A stretch of DNA of 64,000 nt from Oceanobacillus alkalisoli (lineage in GTDB: Bacteria; Bacillota; Bacilli; Bacillales; Amphibacillaceae): positions 1-64,000 of the forward strand of contig NZ_JAKGBW010000004.1 of NCBI RefSeq assembly GCF_021556485.1, read 5' to 3'. The notes beneath the pieces were generated by a model, which saw only the letters and a program-made list of their open reading frames with translations, had not been told where the DNA came from and did not search any database. How positions within the stretch are numbered: position 1 is the first letter of the stretch; each line of letters starts with the position of its first letter. Below, piece by piece: positions 52,315 to 62,788 of this stretch. A program made the position numbers and the translations under genes.

Positions 52315-53481
52315 ATGATGCTAGATATTGAAAATGAGAAATTAAATACAAGTAAATTAAATTCAAAGATTGTTGATGTGGAGGCAATCCCAATTAAAAT
52401 GCCATTAAAGCGTGTGTTTAAAGGGAGTAACTATTTCATGGAGTACAGAGTTACAGTAATTACCCGGATTACCACAGAAGATGGAATAGTTGGAGAAATT
52501 TATAACGGTGATGAGCTAGATGACCTGAATCTCATTGTTAAGATGATTAAGAATGAAATGGCTCCCTTATTGATTGGCGAAAATTTATTCGAAGTGAAGA
52601 AAATATGGCAAAAACTATATCCATTAACATTCAATATTCTTGCTGATCGAAAAATTGCTCTAAACGCTTTAGCTTGTATTGATAGTGCCGTCCATGATGC
52701 TATTGGTAAAACTCTCGGTATGCCCCTTGTAAAGTTATGGGGAGGTTCAAAAGAAGAACTTCCAGTAATGTTAATAGGTGGCTATTACACCGAGGACAAA
52801 GATGTAGATGAAAAGAAGATTATCCAAGATATAGAAACATATAAAGAAATGGGTGTTGCAGCCTGTAAATTTAAAGTAGGTGGAAGATCGCCTGAAGTCG
52901 ATATCGAGAGAGTCAGAATCGCTAGAAAAGCAGCAGGTGATGATTTTATTTTAACGGTAGACGCTAACCAAGGATGGGACAGAAACGATGCGCTAAAGTT
53001 TGCTTTAGGCGTCAGGGATTATAATATTAGATGGTTTGAAGAACCTTGTCGTTGGAGCTACGACAGAGATGCTATGAAAGATATTCGTTTAATGTCTGGA
53101 ATTCCAGTTGCAGCAGGCCAAAGTGAAGATTCACCAGCTGCATGCATTGAGCTAATGAAGGCTGGATCAATAGATGTATGTAATTTCGACGCTAGTTGGA
53201 GTGGAGGACCTACCGCTTGGAAACAAGCTGCTGGAGCAGCAGAAGCATTAGGTTTTGACATGGCTCACCACGAAGAGCCTCATATATCAGCTCACCTATT
53301 GGGTTCTACGACTACAGGAACATTTCTAGAAGTCTTTCATCCTGACCGTGATCCATTGTTTTATGAGATTATTGAGAATAGAAATGAGTTTAAAAATGGA
53401 TTTTATAAAATACCCGATGGACCAGGATTTGGAATAACACTTAATCTTTCTGTTATTGAGAAGTATAGATTAGATAAATAA
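52315..53481 (+). CDS. Mandelate racemase/muconate lactonising-family enzyme
   Basis: 388 residues. The N-terminal capping domain is about 18-140, and the barrel has AACKFKVGG (KxK base region), LTVDANQGW, RWFEEPC and AGQSE, giving the usual Asp/Glu/Glu metal set, plus MAHHEEPH, which holds the His base. It differs from the RspA/DgoD-like enzyme at 46,947 and more resembles racemase or acid-sugar dehydratases of the MR subgroup. The two could act in sequence or on different epimers. It has GAGGAGG before the start and ends the operon. Confidence 0.88.
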   Translation: MMLDIENEKLNTSKLNSKIVDVEAIPIKMPLKRVFKGSNYFMEYRVTVITRITTEDGIVGEIYNGDELDDLNLIVKMIKNEMAPLLIGENLFEVKKIWQKLYPLTFNILADRKIALNALACIDSAVHDAIGKTLGMPLVKLWGGSKEELPVMLIGGYYTEDKDVDEKKIIQDIETYKEMGVAACKFKVGGRSPEVDIERVRIARKAAGDDFILTVDANQGWDRNDALKFALGVRDYNIRWFEEPCRWSYDRDAMKDIRLMSGIPVAAGQSEDSPAACIELMKAGSIDVCNFDASWSGGPTAWKQAAGAAEALGFDMAHHEEPHISAHLLGSTTTGTFLEVFHPDRDPLFYEIIENRNEFKNGFYKIPDGPGFGITLNLSVIEKYRLDK

Positions 53482-53540
53482 TTTAATTTAGTCTATTATA
53501 ACCGACTGGTATAATAACTTCACTTCATAAAAGTATCATG

Positions 53541-53604
53541 GAAAAAAAGACGCCATCCAGCACGGTTTATTGTTTAATATACTGGGCTGGATGGCACTTT
53601 TCCA
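53541..53604. terminator. Bidirectional terminator
   Basis: GCCATCCAGC and GCTGGATGGC form a 10-bp stem. On the minus strand CTTTTTTT follows, and on the plus strand ACTTTTCC. It lies between the convergent dehydratase (plus) and ugd (minus). Confidence 0.75.
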
Positions 53605-53733
53605 CGAGAATTGACTTTGATATGTAACTTTCACCTGTGGTGATAATCGTCTTACCATATATGTTCATAGTGTAATCTAACTTAATAGTTGCAGCTACTC
53701 AACTTAAACAAAACATATTCATTTTAAATCTTA

Positions 53734-54900
53734 TTAATCTCTGCTGAAAACATCCCGCGTATAAACCTTCTCTGCAACATCCTTCAACTCTTCAGACAAA
53801 CGGTTAGCAACTATCACATCTGCCTCCGCTTTAAAGGCCTCAAAATCCTTAAACACACGTGAACCTTCAAACTCCGCAGCATCTAGCACAGGCTCGTAGA
53901 TTACTACTTCTACACCTTGCTCCTGGATTCGATTAATAACGTCTTGAATCGCAGACTGCCTGAAGTTATCGGAACCAGTCTTCATTGTTAAACGATAGAC
54001 GCCGACTACTTTTGGATTTCGTTTTGTAATCATATCTGCAATATGATTCTTACGGGTATCGTTCGAGTCCACAATCGCTCGAATGATTTCATTCGGTACA
54101 TCTTCAAAGTTAGCAAGCAACTGCTTTGTATCCTTTGGTAAGCAGTAACCGCCATATCCGAAAGAAGGGTTATTATAGTGGCCACCAATTCGCGGATCTA
54201 ATCCGACACCCTCGATGATTTGCTCACTGTCTAACCCTTTTACCTCGGCATAGGAATCTAATTCATTAAAGAATGATACACGCATGGCGAGATATGTATT
54301 AGCGAATAATTTAATTGCTTCAGCCTCGGTGGAATCTGTGAATAATACAGGGATATCTTCTTTAATCGCACCTTCTGCTAAAAGGTCTGCAAACTTTTTA
54401 GCACGCTCTGACCGCTCTCCAACAATAATTCGAGAAGGGTGTAAATTATCGTACAATGCTCTACCTTCTCTTAGAAACTCTGGAGAGAAAATAATATTAT
54501 CACTATTAAACTTCTCACGTATTTCCTTTGTATATCCAACTGGTATGGTTGATTTAATAATCATAACTGCATCCGGATTTACCTCCATAACATTTTCGAT
54601 AACCGATTCAACAGAACTTGTATCGAAGTAGTTCTGCTCCGGATCATAGTTTGTAGGAGTAGAGATGATAACAAATTCGGCATCTCTAAAAGCTTCAGCT
54701 GAATCTGTTGTAGCTTTTAAATTCAATTCCTTTGTTTCTAAAAAAGTCTCGATTTCAGTATCTGCGATTGGAGACTTTTTATTATTGATCATGTCCACTT
54801 TTTCTTGAATGATATCTAATGCAGTTACTTCATTGTGCTGCGCTAAGAGAACTGCATTGGATAAACCGACGTAGCCTGTGCCTGCCACTGTTATTTTCAT
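53734..54900 (-). CDS. ugd: UDP-glucose 6-dehydrogenase
   Basis: 388 residues, the short HasB/Ugd form. The NAD motif is [19 protein letters not shown], the catalytic Cys lies in [14 protein letters not shown], and FSPEFLREG and the C-terminal [10 protein letters not shown] are typical. It makes UDP-glucuronate from UDP-glucose with two NAD. It lies behind an epimerase on the same strand, as needed for UDP-glucuronate and then UDP-galacturonate supply to a capsule or exopolysaccharide. Confidence 0.94.
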   Translation of the reverse strand: MKITVAGTGYVGLSNAVLLAQHNEVTALDIIQEKVDMINNKKSPIADTEIETFLETKELNLKATTDSAEAFRDAEFVIISTPTNYDPEQNYFDTSSVESVIENVMEVNPDAVMIIKSTIPVGYTKEIREKFNSDNIIFSPEFLREGRALYDNLHPSRIIVGERSERAKKFADLLAEGAIKEDIPVLFTDSTEAEAIKLFANTYLAMRVSFFNELDSYAEVKGLDSEQIIEGVGLDPRIGGHYNNPSFGYGGYCLPKDTKQLLANFEDVPNEIIRAIVDSNDTRKNHIADMITKRNPKVVGVYRLTMKTGSDNFRQSAIQDVINRIQEQGVEVVIYEPVLDAAEFEGSRVFKDFEAFKAEADVIVANRLSEELKDVAEKVYTRDVFSRD

Positions 54901-54958
54901 GGGATTATGCTCCTTACTTATTCTTAAATTGTTATCTTAAATCAAAGTTTACAAACAA

Positions 54959-55987
54959 CTATTTCTTGTTATAATACTCCACGTACCAATCAGCAAACTT
55001 CTGTAGGCCTTCTTCAATTGGTGTCTCCGGTTTAAAGCCAACAGCTTCATGTAATAGTTTAGTTGATGCATAAGTTGCCGGAACATCGCCTGGTTTGATT
55101 GGCTCATATACCTTATTGAATTCTACTTCCCTATCTAAAGCATTGCCCAGAGCTTTCTCAAGTGCTCCGATGAAGACCATTAGTTTTTCCGGATTATTAT
55201 TTCCAATATTAAAGACTTTATGCTGAACATCTTCACCTTGTGGTGGATTGTGAAGCAATCGTACAATTCCTTCTACAATGTCATCAATATACGTGAAATC
55301 ACGATATAGATCATTCTCAAAGTCACCGTTATTGAAAATCTTAATTGGTTCCTCGTTAAAGTATTTATCCGTAAAACCAAAGTAAGCCATGTCTGGACGT
55401 CCCATTGGACCATAGACGGTGAAGAAACGCAATCCGGTTGCAGGGATTTTATATAAGTGACTATATGTATGAGCCATTAATTCATTTGATTTCTTAGTCG
55501 AAGCATATAAAGAAACAGGAGTATCCACAAAGTCTGTCTCTTCAAATGGTACCTTCTTATTTGCCCCATAAACTGAGCTTGAGGAAGCGTATATTAGATG
55601 ATCTACTGGATAGTGACGGCATGCTTCTAAGATATTATAAAATCCTATAATATTGCTTTGTATGTATACGTCGGGGTTCTCAATTGAATATCTGACACCT
55701 GCTTGTGCAGCGAGATTTACTACAATTTGGGGTTTGTATTCATTAAATATTTTCTCTACTGCTTCCTTATTAGAAATATCTTCTTTGATGAAGGTAAAAC
55801 CTTCTTGGGTTTCTAATTGTTCTAAACGAGTTTTTTTAAGATTTACATCGTAGTAATCGTTTAGATTATCTATCCCAATAACTTGGCAGCCATCGTTAAG
55901 TAATCGTTTTGATATATAACTTCCTATAAATCCTGCTGCGCCAGTAATGAGGTAGGTTTTACTTGTTTCAAGTGGTTGATATAACAT
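54959..55987 (-). CDS. UDP-glucuronate 4-epimerase (NAD-dependent SDR epimerase, CapI type)
   Basis: The ATG at 55,987, with AGGAG ten bases upstream, gives 342 residues. It has YLITGAAGFIGSYISKRLL, the catalytic triad elements ASSSSVYG and YASTKKSNE, and RFFTVYGPMGRPDMAYFGFT. Members change UDP-glucuronate to UDP-galacturonate. An in-frame GTG at 56,056 would extend it with a peptide matching the Ugd C-terminus, which looks like the relic of a second ugd (listed separately), not part of this enzyme. It is paired with ugd. Confidence 0.9.
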   Translation of the reverse strand: MLYQPLETSKTYLITGAAGFIGSYISKRLLNDGCQVIGIDNLNDYYDVNLKKTRLEQLETQEGFTFIKEDISNKEAVEKIFNEYKPQIVVNLAAQAGVRYSIENPDVYIQSNIIGFYNILEACRHYPVDHLIYASSSSVYGANKKVPFEETDFVDTPVSLYASTKKSNELMAHTYSHLYKIPATGLRFFTVYGPMGRPDMAYFGFTDKYFNEEPIKIFNNGDFENDLYRDFTYIDDIVEGIVRLLHNPPQGEDVQHKVFNIGNNNPEKLMVFIGALEKALGNALDREVEFNKVYEPIKPGDVPATYASTKLLHEAVGFKPETPIEEGLQKFADWYVEYYNKK

Positions 55988-55989
55988 TT

Positions 55990-56209
55990 TTCTAACACTC
56001 CTAATCTCTGAAAATAGGTCACTTGTGTATACCTTGTTCTTTACCTCTTGTAACACTTGATATTCAGTTTACTATAATTTCATCAGCATTTTTATTAAAT
56101 GTATCGCTATTTATGACTCTATTATTGCCAAAAAAACATCTGAAAATGTCGGTTCATACATTACTTTCGATTCCTTGACATAACCAAATCCGGAAATTAA
56201 GATTTTCAT
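55990..56209 (-). pseudogene. ugd: Remnant of a second ugd: start and tail joined by deletion
   Basis: From the ATG at 56,209 the minus strand reads MKILISGFGYVKESKVMYEP then TFSDVF. The first eleven residues match the Ugd N-terminus and the next match the late VxVYEPTxxD region. After stops and shifts, the end reads VLQEVKNKVYTSDLFSEI, like the C-terminal [11 protein letters not shown] of the intact ugd. The middle (roughly 300 codons) is missing. The tail is fused in frame to the epimerase leader. Confidence 0.7.
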
Positions 56210-56260
56210 TAAAACGCCTCTTATATAAACCCTTATACTCCTATTAATTTATATAATTAA

Positions 56261-57151
56261 TTAGCGATGAGGTATAGGAAGCTCCAACCAACTCCCCATT
56301 TTCTCTTCAAATTCTAGTGGTCTAATTTCTCCCATCCCACTTTGGTGGAAAAATGTAATTTCTCCAAACAAGATTTTACCCTTTACATAATAAAAATCAA
56401 CTCTTGCATGCGGAAATTTGGAAGATAACTTTTTACTTAATTTTATCATCTCATCTAATTTTTCAGGTTTATTAATTTTTATGTCTAACTCCTTAGGATA
56501 GAATATTTCTTCATCCATAAGGTTCCATTCTAAATCATATAGATTTCTTCTCGTTCTCTTTTTATCATTTATACTCAAATCTACAGTAATAAATTTGGGC
56601 TTTCCATTGAAGCAAAAGAACCGATAGTCTCTTAATTCCTCTAAATCATCTTGCTCAATGAACTTCTCACATATTATTTTTGGCTTTATATCCTTATAAA
56701 CCCATTCCCTCCTAGACCAATAATAATTAGTTTTAAGCCATCTCTTCATTTTTTTAAATTCTAGTTTCCAATCCATTTTACTTTTATCTTTACAAATTAA
56801 ATTAAATCCTGAACCGTGAGTCCCTTTTAAAACAAATGAGTTTGGCAACTTATCTAAGTCTATGTCATCAACTGAGTCATAAACGGCATAGAGATCATTT
56901 AAGTATTTACTTCCAATTGTTTCAGTTACAAACTGCCGTACCTCATATTTATCAGCACATTTTGTAGCCAATGGATCACGCCAATGTAATTTTAGCCACT
57001 GAAGTTTATCATTATATTTTACGGGATTTTCTAGTTCTACCTTTCTTCCTAACCTATGTTTAAATCTTATATTGATCAGAATTTTATCTGTGACTAAGAA
57101 TCTATAAAAGAATTCTTTCATTTTATCTTTAAATACCTTAAAAACACTCAT
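56261..57151 (-). CDS. TupA-like ATP-grasp family protein
   Basis: 296 residues of the TupA-like ATP-grasp type found in capsule and teichuronopeptide clusters. It has HRLGRKVELENPVKYNDKLQ, WRDPLATKCADKYEVRQFV, SFVLKGTHGSGFNLICKDKS (ATP-grasp central Lys/Gly loop), KIICEKFIEQ, DYRFFCFNGKPKFITVDLS and HARVDFYYVKGKILFGEITF (Mg-binding acidic residues). Such enzymes join an amino acid or peptide to a sugar carboxylate. Uronic acid supply by Ugd and the epimerase would suit that, but it is inference. Confidence 0.82.
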   Translation of the reverse strand: MSVFKVFKDKMKEFFYRFLVTDKILINIRFKHRLGRKVELENPVKYNDKLQWLKLHWRDPLATKCADKYEVRQFVTETIGSKYLNDLYAVYDSVDDIDLDKLPNSFVLKGTHGSGFNLICKDKSKMDWKLEFKKMKRWLKTNYYWSRREWVYKDIKPKIICEKFIEQDDLEELRDYRFFCFNGKPKFITVDLSINDKKRTRRNLYDLEWNLMDEEIFYPKELDIKINKPEKLDEMIKLSKKLSSKFPHARVDFYYVKGKILFGEITFFHQSGMGEIRPLEFEEKMGSWLELPIPHR

Positions 57152-57396
57152 TTATTTAGCACCTACTTAAACTTTGATATAATAATTAATATGCTCATAA
57201 ATCTAGTTTAATATCTTTACCTTTCAACATAAACATTTCATTAAAAACTTAAAGTCATTTACTAACCCCAATAATAGATATAGAATAAGCTTCTCTTCGA
57301 AATCAGAAATAGTATGATTGAACTTTAATTGGAAAACTATACCGTTTATTCTAATCTAACGACTTATGTTCAATTGACCATTTCAATATTAACTCA

Positions 57397-58689
57397 TTAA
57401 TCATTTAATTTAAATTTCTTCTTACTGATACTTAATGTAGCTAATATTAATACAGCATTTAATATCGCTCCCGATATACTAAATAATGCTACTGCAACAA
57501 GGTCACTAGAGAATAAGTAGAAACCTATAGCCAACATTACCGTTCTGATAATAAACATAACAACTGTATAGACCAGGTGAAATCTTTGAGAATTTAAAAC
57601 CGCCAGCGATCTTACACTAGGTCTGTTAATAAAATTTGTAAAAGACCATAAAGCAATCCATCTAGCATATTCTCCAGCAATCTCCCACTCAGATCCAAAT
57701 ATAAGCGAAAATATAAATGGTCCAAATAACATAACCACACCAAAAGGAATGATACCCACACCAGATAAAGCTAACGTTGCTTTTTTTATTAACTCAGTTA
57801 CATTTTCTTTATTATTTGCCGCTTCAGCAATACGAGGATAAAAAACGTCACCCACAGACTTTCCTATAAACCGTACTGGTATTGACAATACTGTTCTACC
57901 TATAGAGTAAAATCCCGCAGAGGCTGGACCGAAGAAAGCAGTAAGCATAAGTACTGGTAATCCTTGGGTTATTGCACTAAGGAATGATTCTGGTGCTCTA
58001 TATAAAGGAAAGTCATAATATTCTGTCGCTAGTTCTTTTAGTGTTTTCTTTTTTTCATTTATTGACTTATTTGTATCTTGATTATTTTTCTTAGAAAGGG
58101 TTATTAACATCATAGCCTTTAGACCGTTACCTATAGCAGTTATAACCACTAAAACTGCTGCAACAGGGTATATAAGCCCAATTCCCACTTTACTACCATT
58201 TAATATAATTGATTGAAAGAAAGTTACACGGGCACTAATAGAAAACTGTTTTACTCTAATTAACCATTGTTCGGAGACTTGCAATAAGCCCGAAAAAATT
58301 ACTACTAATGGTATTAAATATAGATAGGGAGCAATTTCATCTAAGTTAAAAATATTGACGATTTGATTTTGGAAAAAAAACAAAACTAAAAGAGAAAGAA
58401 AAGAGAAAAAGACAGTGATAATCAAAGATAAACGTACAAGTCCTTTTGCGTCTTGCGCACTTTTAGGTAAAACAATAGCTATTGGGTATGTTAGAGCGAC
58501 AATAGGTATTAGAATGCTAATCATTGAATTAAATGTGCCCATGACACCGAATGCCTCAGGACCATACAACCTAGTTATAATAGGAGATAAAGCCATTGCC
58601 ACTACTTGCGCTCCAGCGGTCCCTGTTAACATAATTAATACATTTCGAACGAAAGATGATTTTATTAATTTGGTGATTTTGTTTTTCAT
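57397..58689 (-). CDS. Wzx-type oligosaccharide flippase
   Basis: 430 residues with about 12-14 hydrophobic helices, the MATE/MurJ-like polysaccharide exporter family: N-terminal LTGTAGAQVVAMALSPIITR and YGPEAFG, later YDFPLYRAPESFLSA and TAFFGPASAGFYSIG. It moves lipid-linked repeat units over the membrane for Wzy polymerisation. It has its own ribosome site (TAGGAG). Confidence 0.9.
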   Translation of the reverse strand: MKNKITKLIKSSFVRNVLIMLTGTAGAQVVAMALSPIITRLYGPEAFGVMGTFNSMISILIPIVALTYPIAIVLPKSAQDAKGLVRLSLIITVFFSFLSLLVLFFFQNQIVNIFNLDEIAPYLYLIPLVVIFSGLLQVSEQWLIRVKQFSISARVTFFQSIILNGSKVGIGLIYPVAAVLVVITAIGNGLKAMMLITLSKKNNQDTNKSINEKKKTLKELATEYYDFPLYRAPESFLSAITQGLPVLMLTAFFGPASAGFYSIGRTVLSIPVRFIGKSVGDVFYPRIAEAANNKENVTELIKKATLALSGVGIIPFGVVMLFGPFIFSLIFGSEWEIAGEYARWIALWSFTNFINRPSVRSLAVLNSQRFHLVYTVVMFIIRTVMLAIGFYLFSSDLVAVALFSISGAILNAVLILATLSISKKKFKLND

Positions 58690-58887
58690 GTTAAGCTCCT
58701 ACTAATTCATTGCTCACCGATCTTTTTTTGAAAATCCCGTTATTTTTGTGAATTAATTTACTATGGCGTTTTGAAAATTAACCTGTTAGGTACTAATTTA
58801 AGGAAAAAGGAAATGCTCTTTTTTAAGTTAATTAGAGTTTTATTTATCAATTAAAATAATCAACATAAGTTAAATACATTTTTTGAT

Positions 58888-60012
58888 TTATCTTATTAAT
58901 GATTTTATATATATATTTTCTAGCTTTCTGATAATGTGATTAATATCATATTTACTTAAATCTCTAGCATTTTTTTCTGTAGGATTTAAATTATTAACTG
59001 CTTGAGACCATTTTTCAATTGAATCATTTAATGAAATTGGAGTCACTAAATTTGTTACAAAAGCATCTTTAGGTACGTTGTTTGATACTACACATTTAAC
59101 GCCCATAGCTTGCGCTTCAATTAATACATTACCAAATCCTTCATGAAATGAGGGAAACACAAATACATCCATTATATTTAATAGCTCTGGTATATCACCA
59201 CGTTGACCTAGAAAACTCACCCTATCTTGAATCCCTAAGTCAATAACTTGCTTTTTAACTTGTTCTTTAAGTACCCCATCACCTACAAGAACAAGATGAG
59301 CACAATGACACTTTTTTTTAAAATCAGCGAATAAGCTTACCAGAAATTTATGATTTTTAACTTCTACAAAACGACCAATATGTCCAATTATAAATGCATC
59401 TTTATTAATATGTAAGGCATCTAAGAGTTCTGTTTTACTATTTTTAATGTTTTTAAAGCGGTTCATATCGACACCATTAGGTAAAACTATGCAGGTATTA
59501 GTATTAAAAAAGGTATTTACTTCTTGTTTCATTCTGTTATGTAATGCTATCGGGGTCATCCCTTTTCTGTGTATACAATATTTGGACATTATTCTCAGAT
59601 AATACTTTTTAAATAAAACTCTTACTTCACTATGAACTGTATAGAAAAGTTTTATATTTTTTCTTTTGTTGTTAATTGCAAAAACGTAAGGAATTGTTCT
59701 TAAATGAGTATGAATAATATTTGGTTTTTCAACATTTACCAGATTTATAAATAATTTGTATCTGTTAAAGGTATTTATTAGACGCTTTAACTTATTATTA
59801 GGATTTTGAAATATATCATTGTCACCTAAAAATATTACTCTTATACCTTCCTTTTTTAGTTTAGTTTCATTAATTGAGTTAGTTCGGCTCGATGTAGTGA
59901 CTATAACTATATCAAACTTTTCTTTATTAATTTTGAGTGCATATTCGGTTATTAATGTTTCGGCACCCCCCATTTTCAAATGTCCTATCAAATGTAAAAC
60001 TTTTGTTTTCAA
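58888..60012 (-). CDS. Glycosyltransferase family 4 (GT-B)
   Basis: 374 residues. VLHLIGHLKMGGAETLITEY marks the N-terminal domain. The C-terminal donor-binding domain has IGHIGRFVEVKNHKFLV, VGDGVLKEQV, VSFLGQRGDIPELL and PSFHEGFGNVLIEAQAMG with the EX7E-like motif. It transfers a nucleotide-sugar residue onto a growing lipid-linked oligosaccharide. Donor and acceptor are not known. Confidence 0.9.
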   Translation of the reverse strand: MKTKVLHLIGHLKMGGAETLITEYALKINKEKFDIVIVTTSSRTNSINETKLKKEGIRVIFLGDNDIFQNPNNKLKRLINTFNRYKLFINLVNVEKPNIIHTHLRTIPYVFAINNKRKNIKLFYTVHSEVRVLFKKYYLRIMSKYCIHRKGMTPIALHNRMKQEVNTFFNTNTCIVLPNGVDMNRFKNIKNSKTELLDALHINKDAFIIGHIGRFVEVKNHKFLVSLFADFKKKCHCAHLVLVGDGVLKEQVKKQVIDLGIQDRVSFLGQRGDIPELLNIMDVFVFPSFHEGFGNVLIEAQAMGVKCVVSNNVPKDAFVTNLVTPISLNDSIEKWSQAVNNLNPTEKNARDLSKYDINHIIRKLENIYIKSLIR

Positions 60013-60152
60013 TTTTAGGCTCTCCTCTTTATCGTTTTAATCATCATATAAGAACTAAAATATTACCTTTGATATTTAAATGAATGGACAGAAATGGTAA
60101 AAAATATATAAACATTTAAACAGTATAATAGCCATAAGTAAAGGTAAGAGAT

Positions 60153-61055
60153 CTATTTAATTAATATATACCTAATTACCTTTTCTGGCATATATTTTAA
60201 AAAGAAACGTTTTAAATTATCTTTATATTTTAGTGATAATTTATTTTTTTTTATAATCCTGTCTAAAATATCTTGATATTCATAATACTTATTATTTTTC
60301 CCTTCAAATTTAATAGTACTTCTTAAAAGAAACAAATAAAAATTCACTAGACTTTTAGGGTTTGCATACTTTTCATGTTTACTTAAAAAGTATTCTGTTG
60401 CATTATGGTTCAGTGAATTACTCATTCTATTACTTACATCATAATGCAAAATTACAGTTTTTTCTTTATTTACTACTAACCGATGTTTTTTAGCAAACCT
60501 GATAGTAAGATCCCAATCCTGATGTTTCGCTTGTTGATCATCAAAAGCAACTTCTTTGAAACATTTAGTTTCAAAAATAAATGTAGAAGTTCGTGTATCC
60601 CCATATCTAGAAAGTACGTAGTCAGTAATACTCATATTTGTAGGAATATCTCTTACATTATTCGGATTTAATTTTCCTTCCGAATTTTGAACATAAAATG
60701 CACCAAATACACCTTTACTATTACTTTCTTCCATAAGTCTAATGCCCGATTCCAAATGACTCGGTAACCATTCATCATCACTATCTAAAAAAGATATATA
60801 TTTGCCTAAAGCTTTACTAGCACCTATATTTCTAGCCTTAGCTCCTCCCATAGAAATCTTATTTTTAATATATTTTATAGCAACTTTATTCCTTTCCATG
60901 TATTGTTGAATTATATTATGAGTATTATCTGATGACCCATCATCCACTATTATGATTTCGACCTTATATTTTATCTGATTACACACACTGTTCATTGCTC
61001 TTTCTATGCAATCAGCTCTATTCTTAGTTGGTATTACTACACTTACATCAACCAT
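60153..61055 (-). CDS. Glycosyltransferase family 2 (GT-A)
   Basis: 300 residues. VSVVIPTKNRADCIERAMNS and EIIIVDDGSSDNTHNII form the nucleotide-sugar fold, SFLDSDDEWLP holds the DxD motif, and KHQDWDLTIRFAKKHRLV is the usual acceptor-side block. Inverting transferase, probably for one sugar of the repeat unit. A highly basic tail follows. Confidence 0.9.
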   Translation of the reverse strand: MVDVSVVIPTKNRADCIERAMNSVCNQIKYKVEIIIVDDGSSDNTHNIIQQYMERNKVAIKYIKNKISMGGAKARNIGASKALGKYISFLDSDDEWLPSHLESGIRLMEESNSKGVFGAFYVQNSEGKLNPNNVRDIPTNMSITDYVLSRYGDTRTSTFIFETKCFKEVAFDDQQAKHQDWDLTIRFAKKHRLVVNKEKTVILHYDVSNRMSNSLNHNATEYFLSKHEKYANPKSLVNFYLFLLRSTIKFEGKNNKYYEYQDILDRIIKKNKLSLKYKDNLKRFFLKYMPEKVIRYILIK

Positions 61056-61404
61056 TTAAACCTCTTCCTGTCTTTTAAATTTTTTTATTAAAAGGGATGA
61101 TTATTCAACCTAATAAATAAAAAGTCTGTTGATTATAAAAGTTCAAATTGTATAAGTATATTCTTAATTTAGATGATTTAATAATCTTGTATTAACACTG
61201 TCAATACAATCGTTACTTCATGTATGCTTTAAAGTTAGTCCCATACCAACATCAGCTGTCTTTTTGATTCCTTAGTCTTTCCCTAATTTATAACTATAGA
61301 GTGGTAAACAATAAATAATACTTTAGATTTTCCACCCCTCTAATATTTAAAAGTAGTTTTTCATTAAGCACAACTAAGTTGTTTTAATATCCTTTCATTT
61401 ATTA
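61056..61404. other. AT-rich intergenic region
   Basis: No reading frame, hairpin or repeat stands out between the GT2 gene and the polymerase gene, both on the minus strand. It may hold the GT2 promoter. Confidence 0.4.
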
Positions 61405-62685
61405 CTATTGATTTTTGCAATAATATTCTTTGGAAAAATAATAGACAGCTAATGCAAAACTTAAAAACCAGATTATAATATTGTTATTAACATCAAACAG
61501 TCCCGTTAAGTAACGATCTTCAAAGAACTGTCCGAAAAAGATAGCAATTATTATAGCAAAAGATAACACTGCAATATGATTAGAAAACTTAAATTTTATA
61601 ATAAATCTTTTGTGTAATACTAAAATTGCTATACAAACTGGTAGAAATAATATAGCTACCAAACCAACAACACCGACTTCTGATATTAATCTTATATATA
61701 GGTTATGAGAACTAGCCGCAGCCGCATCTATATTTGCAGATTGTAGTAATTGTTGACTTCCCCACCATCCCAATCCTCCAAATAGTGGATTTTGAAAGAA
61801 GTATTGAAACATTATATCTGATGCTCCACTTCTTGTCTCTAGATTTTCTGTGTTAAATAACCGAATAATTATTAAATCATAATACTTACTATTTTTAAGA
61901 ATGATTGTAGTTAAAAAAGAAATAAATATAACAAACATCATTTGGATCAACGACTTAAATAGTCTTTTTGCATTAAATCCAGCAAAAATTTTTTTAATCA
62001 TAAAGTAAGAAATATATATAAAGTAAACAATGAAAAATGTCAAAAGTACATTTCGAGAAAAGGTCCACAATAATACGATTAGAGCCGTTATCCAAACTAC
62101 AATTTGGAATTTTTTCCAACTGTTATTTAGCAGTGCATTTAAGTGCGTCTGTAAAAGTATAAATAAAACCACAAAAGCTATTGAATTGGGATTAGTTCCA
62201 CCACTTAATCTTAATCCACCTACACCGAAACTCCATTCTGGTATTGTAAGTTGACCAATAATTATTAGTAAGAGAAATAGAAATGAAATTATTTCAAAAA
62301 AGTTCCTCCATTTAATTTGACTAAGATAATTTAATTGAATAGTATAAAAAACAGTCAAAATAATACCTAGCATTAAAATTGAATATAACATCCTCGGAAA
62401 AGAATATACTGGGTTAAGGGAGTAAAATGTACAAAATGATAATATCGCTAAAAGTATTATTAAGTAAAAGTATATGCCTTTTAGATTATTTATTTTTTTA
62501 AATTGTGGTTTGTTTTTAACTGAGTGTAATAATAAAATATATACTATGCTTCCAAAAAGTAATTGAGATACGTAAGTATTTGATAAGGGAATACTTACCA
62601 AATCTGTACCTGCTATATAACTTACAAAGAAAAAGGAAAGTACATACGCCGGTAGTATTCCAGGCCAAGATTTTAAACTTAACAT
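61405..62685 (-). CDS. Wzy-type polysaccharide polymerase / O-antigen ligase-family membrane protein
   Basis: 426 residues with about 11-12 hydrophobic helices and one large external loop. The Wzy_C-like region has NPLFGGLGWWGSQQLLQSAN and ASSHNLYIRLISEVGVVGLV, where the SHN(x)nG pattern is typical. It joins repeat units or moves glycan to an acceptor. Its place among flippase and transferases supports polymerase. Confidence 0.87.
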   Translation of the reverse strand: MLSLKSWPGILPAYVLSFFFVSYIAGTDLVSIPLSNTYVSQLLFGSIVYILLLHSVKNKPQFKKINNLKGIYFYLIILLAILSFCTFYSLNPVYSFPRMLYSILMLGIILTVFYTIQLNYLSQIKWRNFFEIISFLFLLLIIIGQLTIPEWSFGVGGLRLSGGTNPNSIAFVVLFILLQTHLNALLNNSWKKFQIVVWITALIVLLWTFSRNVLLTFFIVYFIYISYFMIKKIFAGFNAKRLFKSLIQMMFVIFISFLTTIILKNSKYYDLIIIRLFNTENLETRSGASDIMFQYFFQNPLFGGLGWWGSQQLLQSANIDAAAASSHNLYIRLISEVGVVGLVAILFLPVCIAILVLHKRFIIKFKFSNHIAVLSFAIIIAIFFGQFFEDRYLTGLFDVNNNIIIWFLSFALAVYYFSKEYYCKNQ

Positions 62686-62788
62686 ATATTTTCACTCCTT
62701 TCCACAAGACAGCAATTTTTATAAGTTAAACAAACTTTATACACTTCTTATCTACTGTGATTCCATATATTAATAATTATCAACCATA

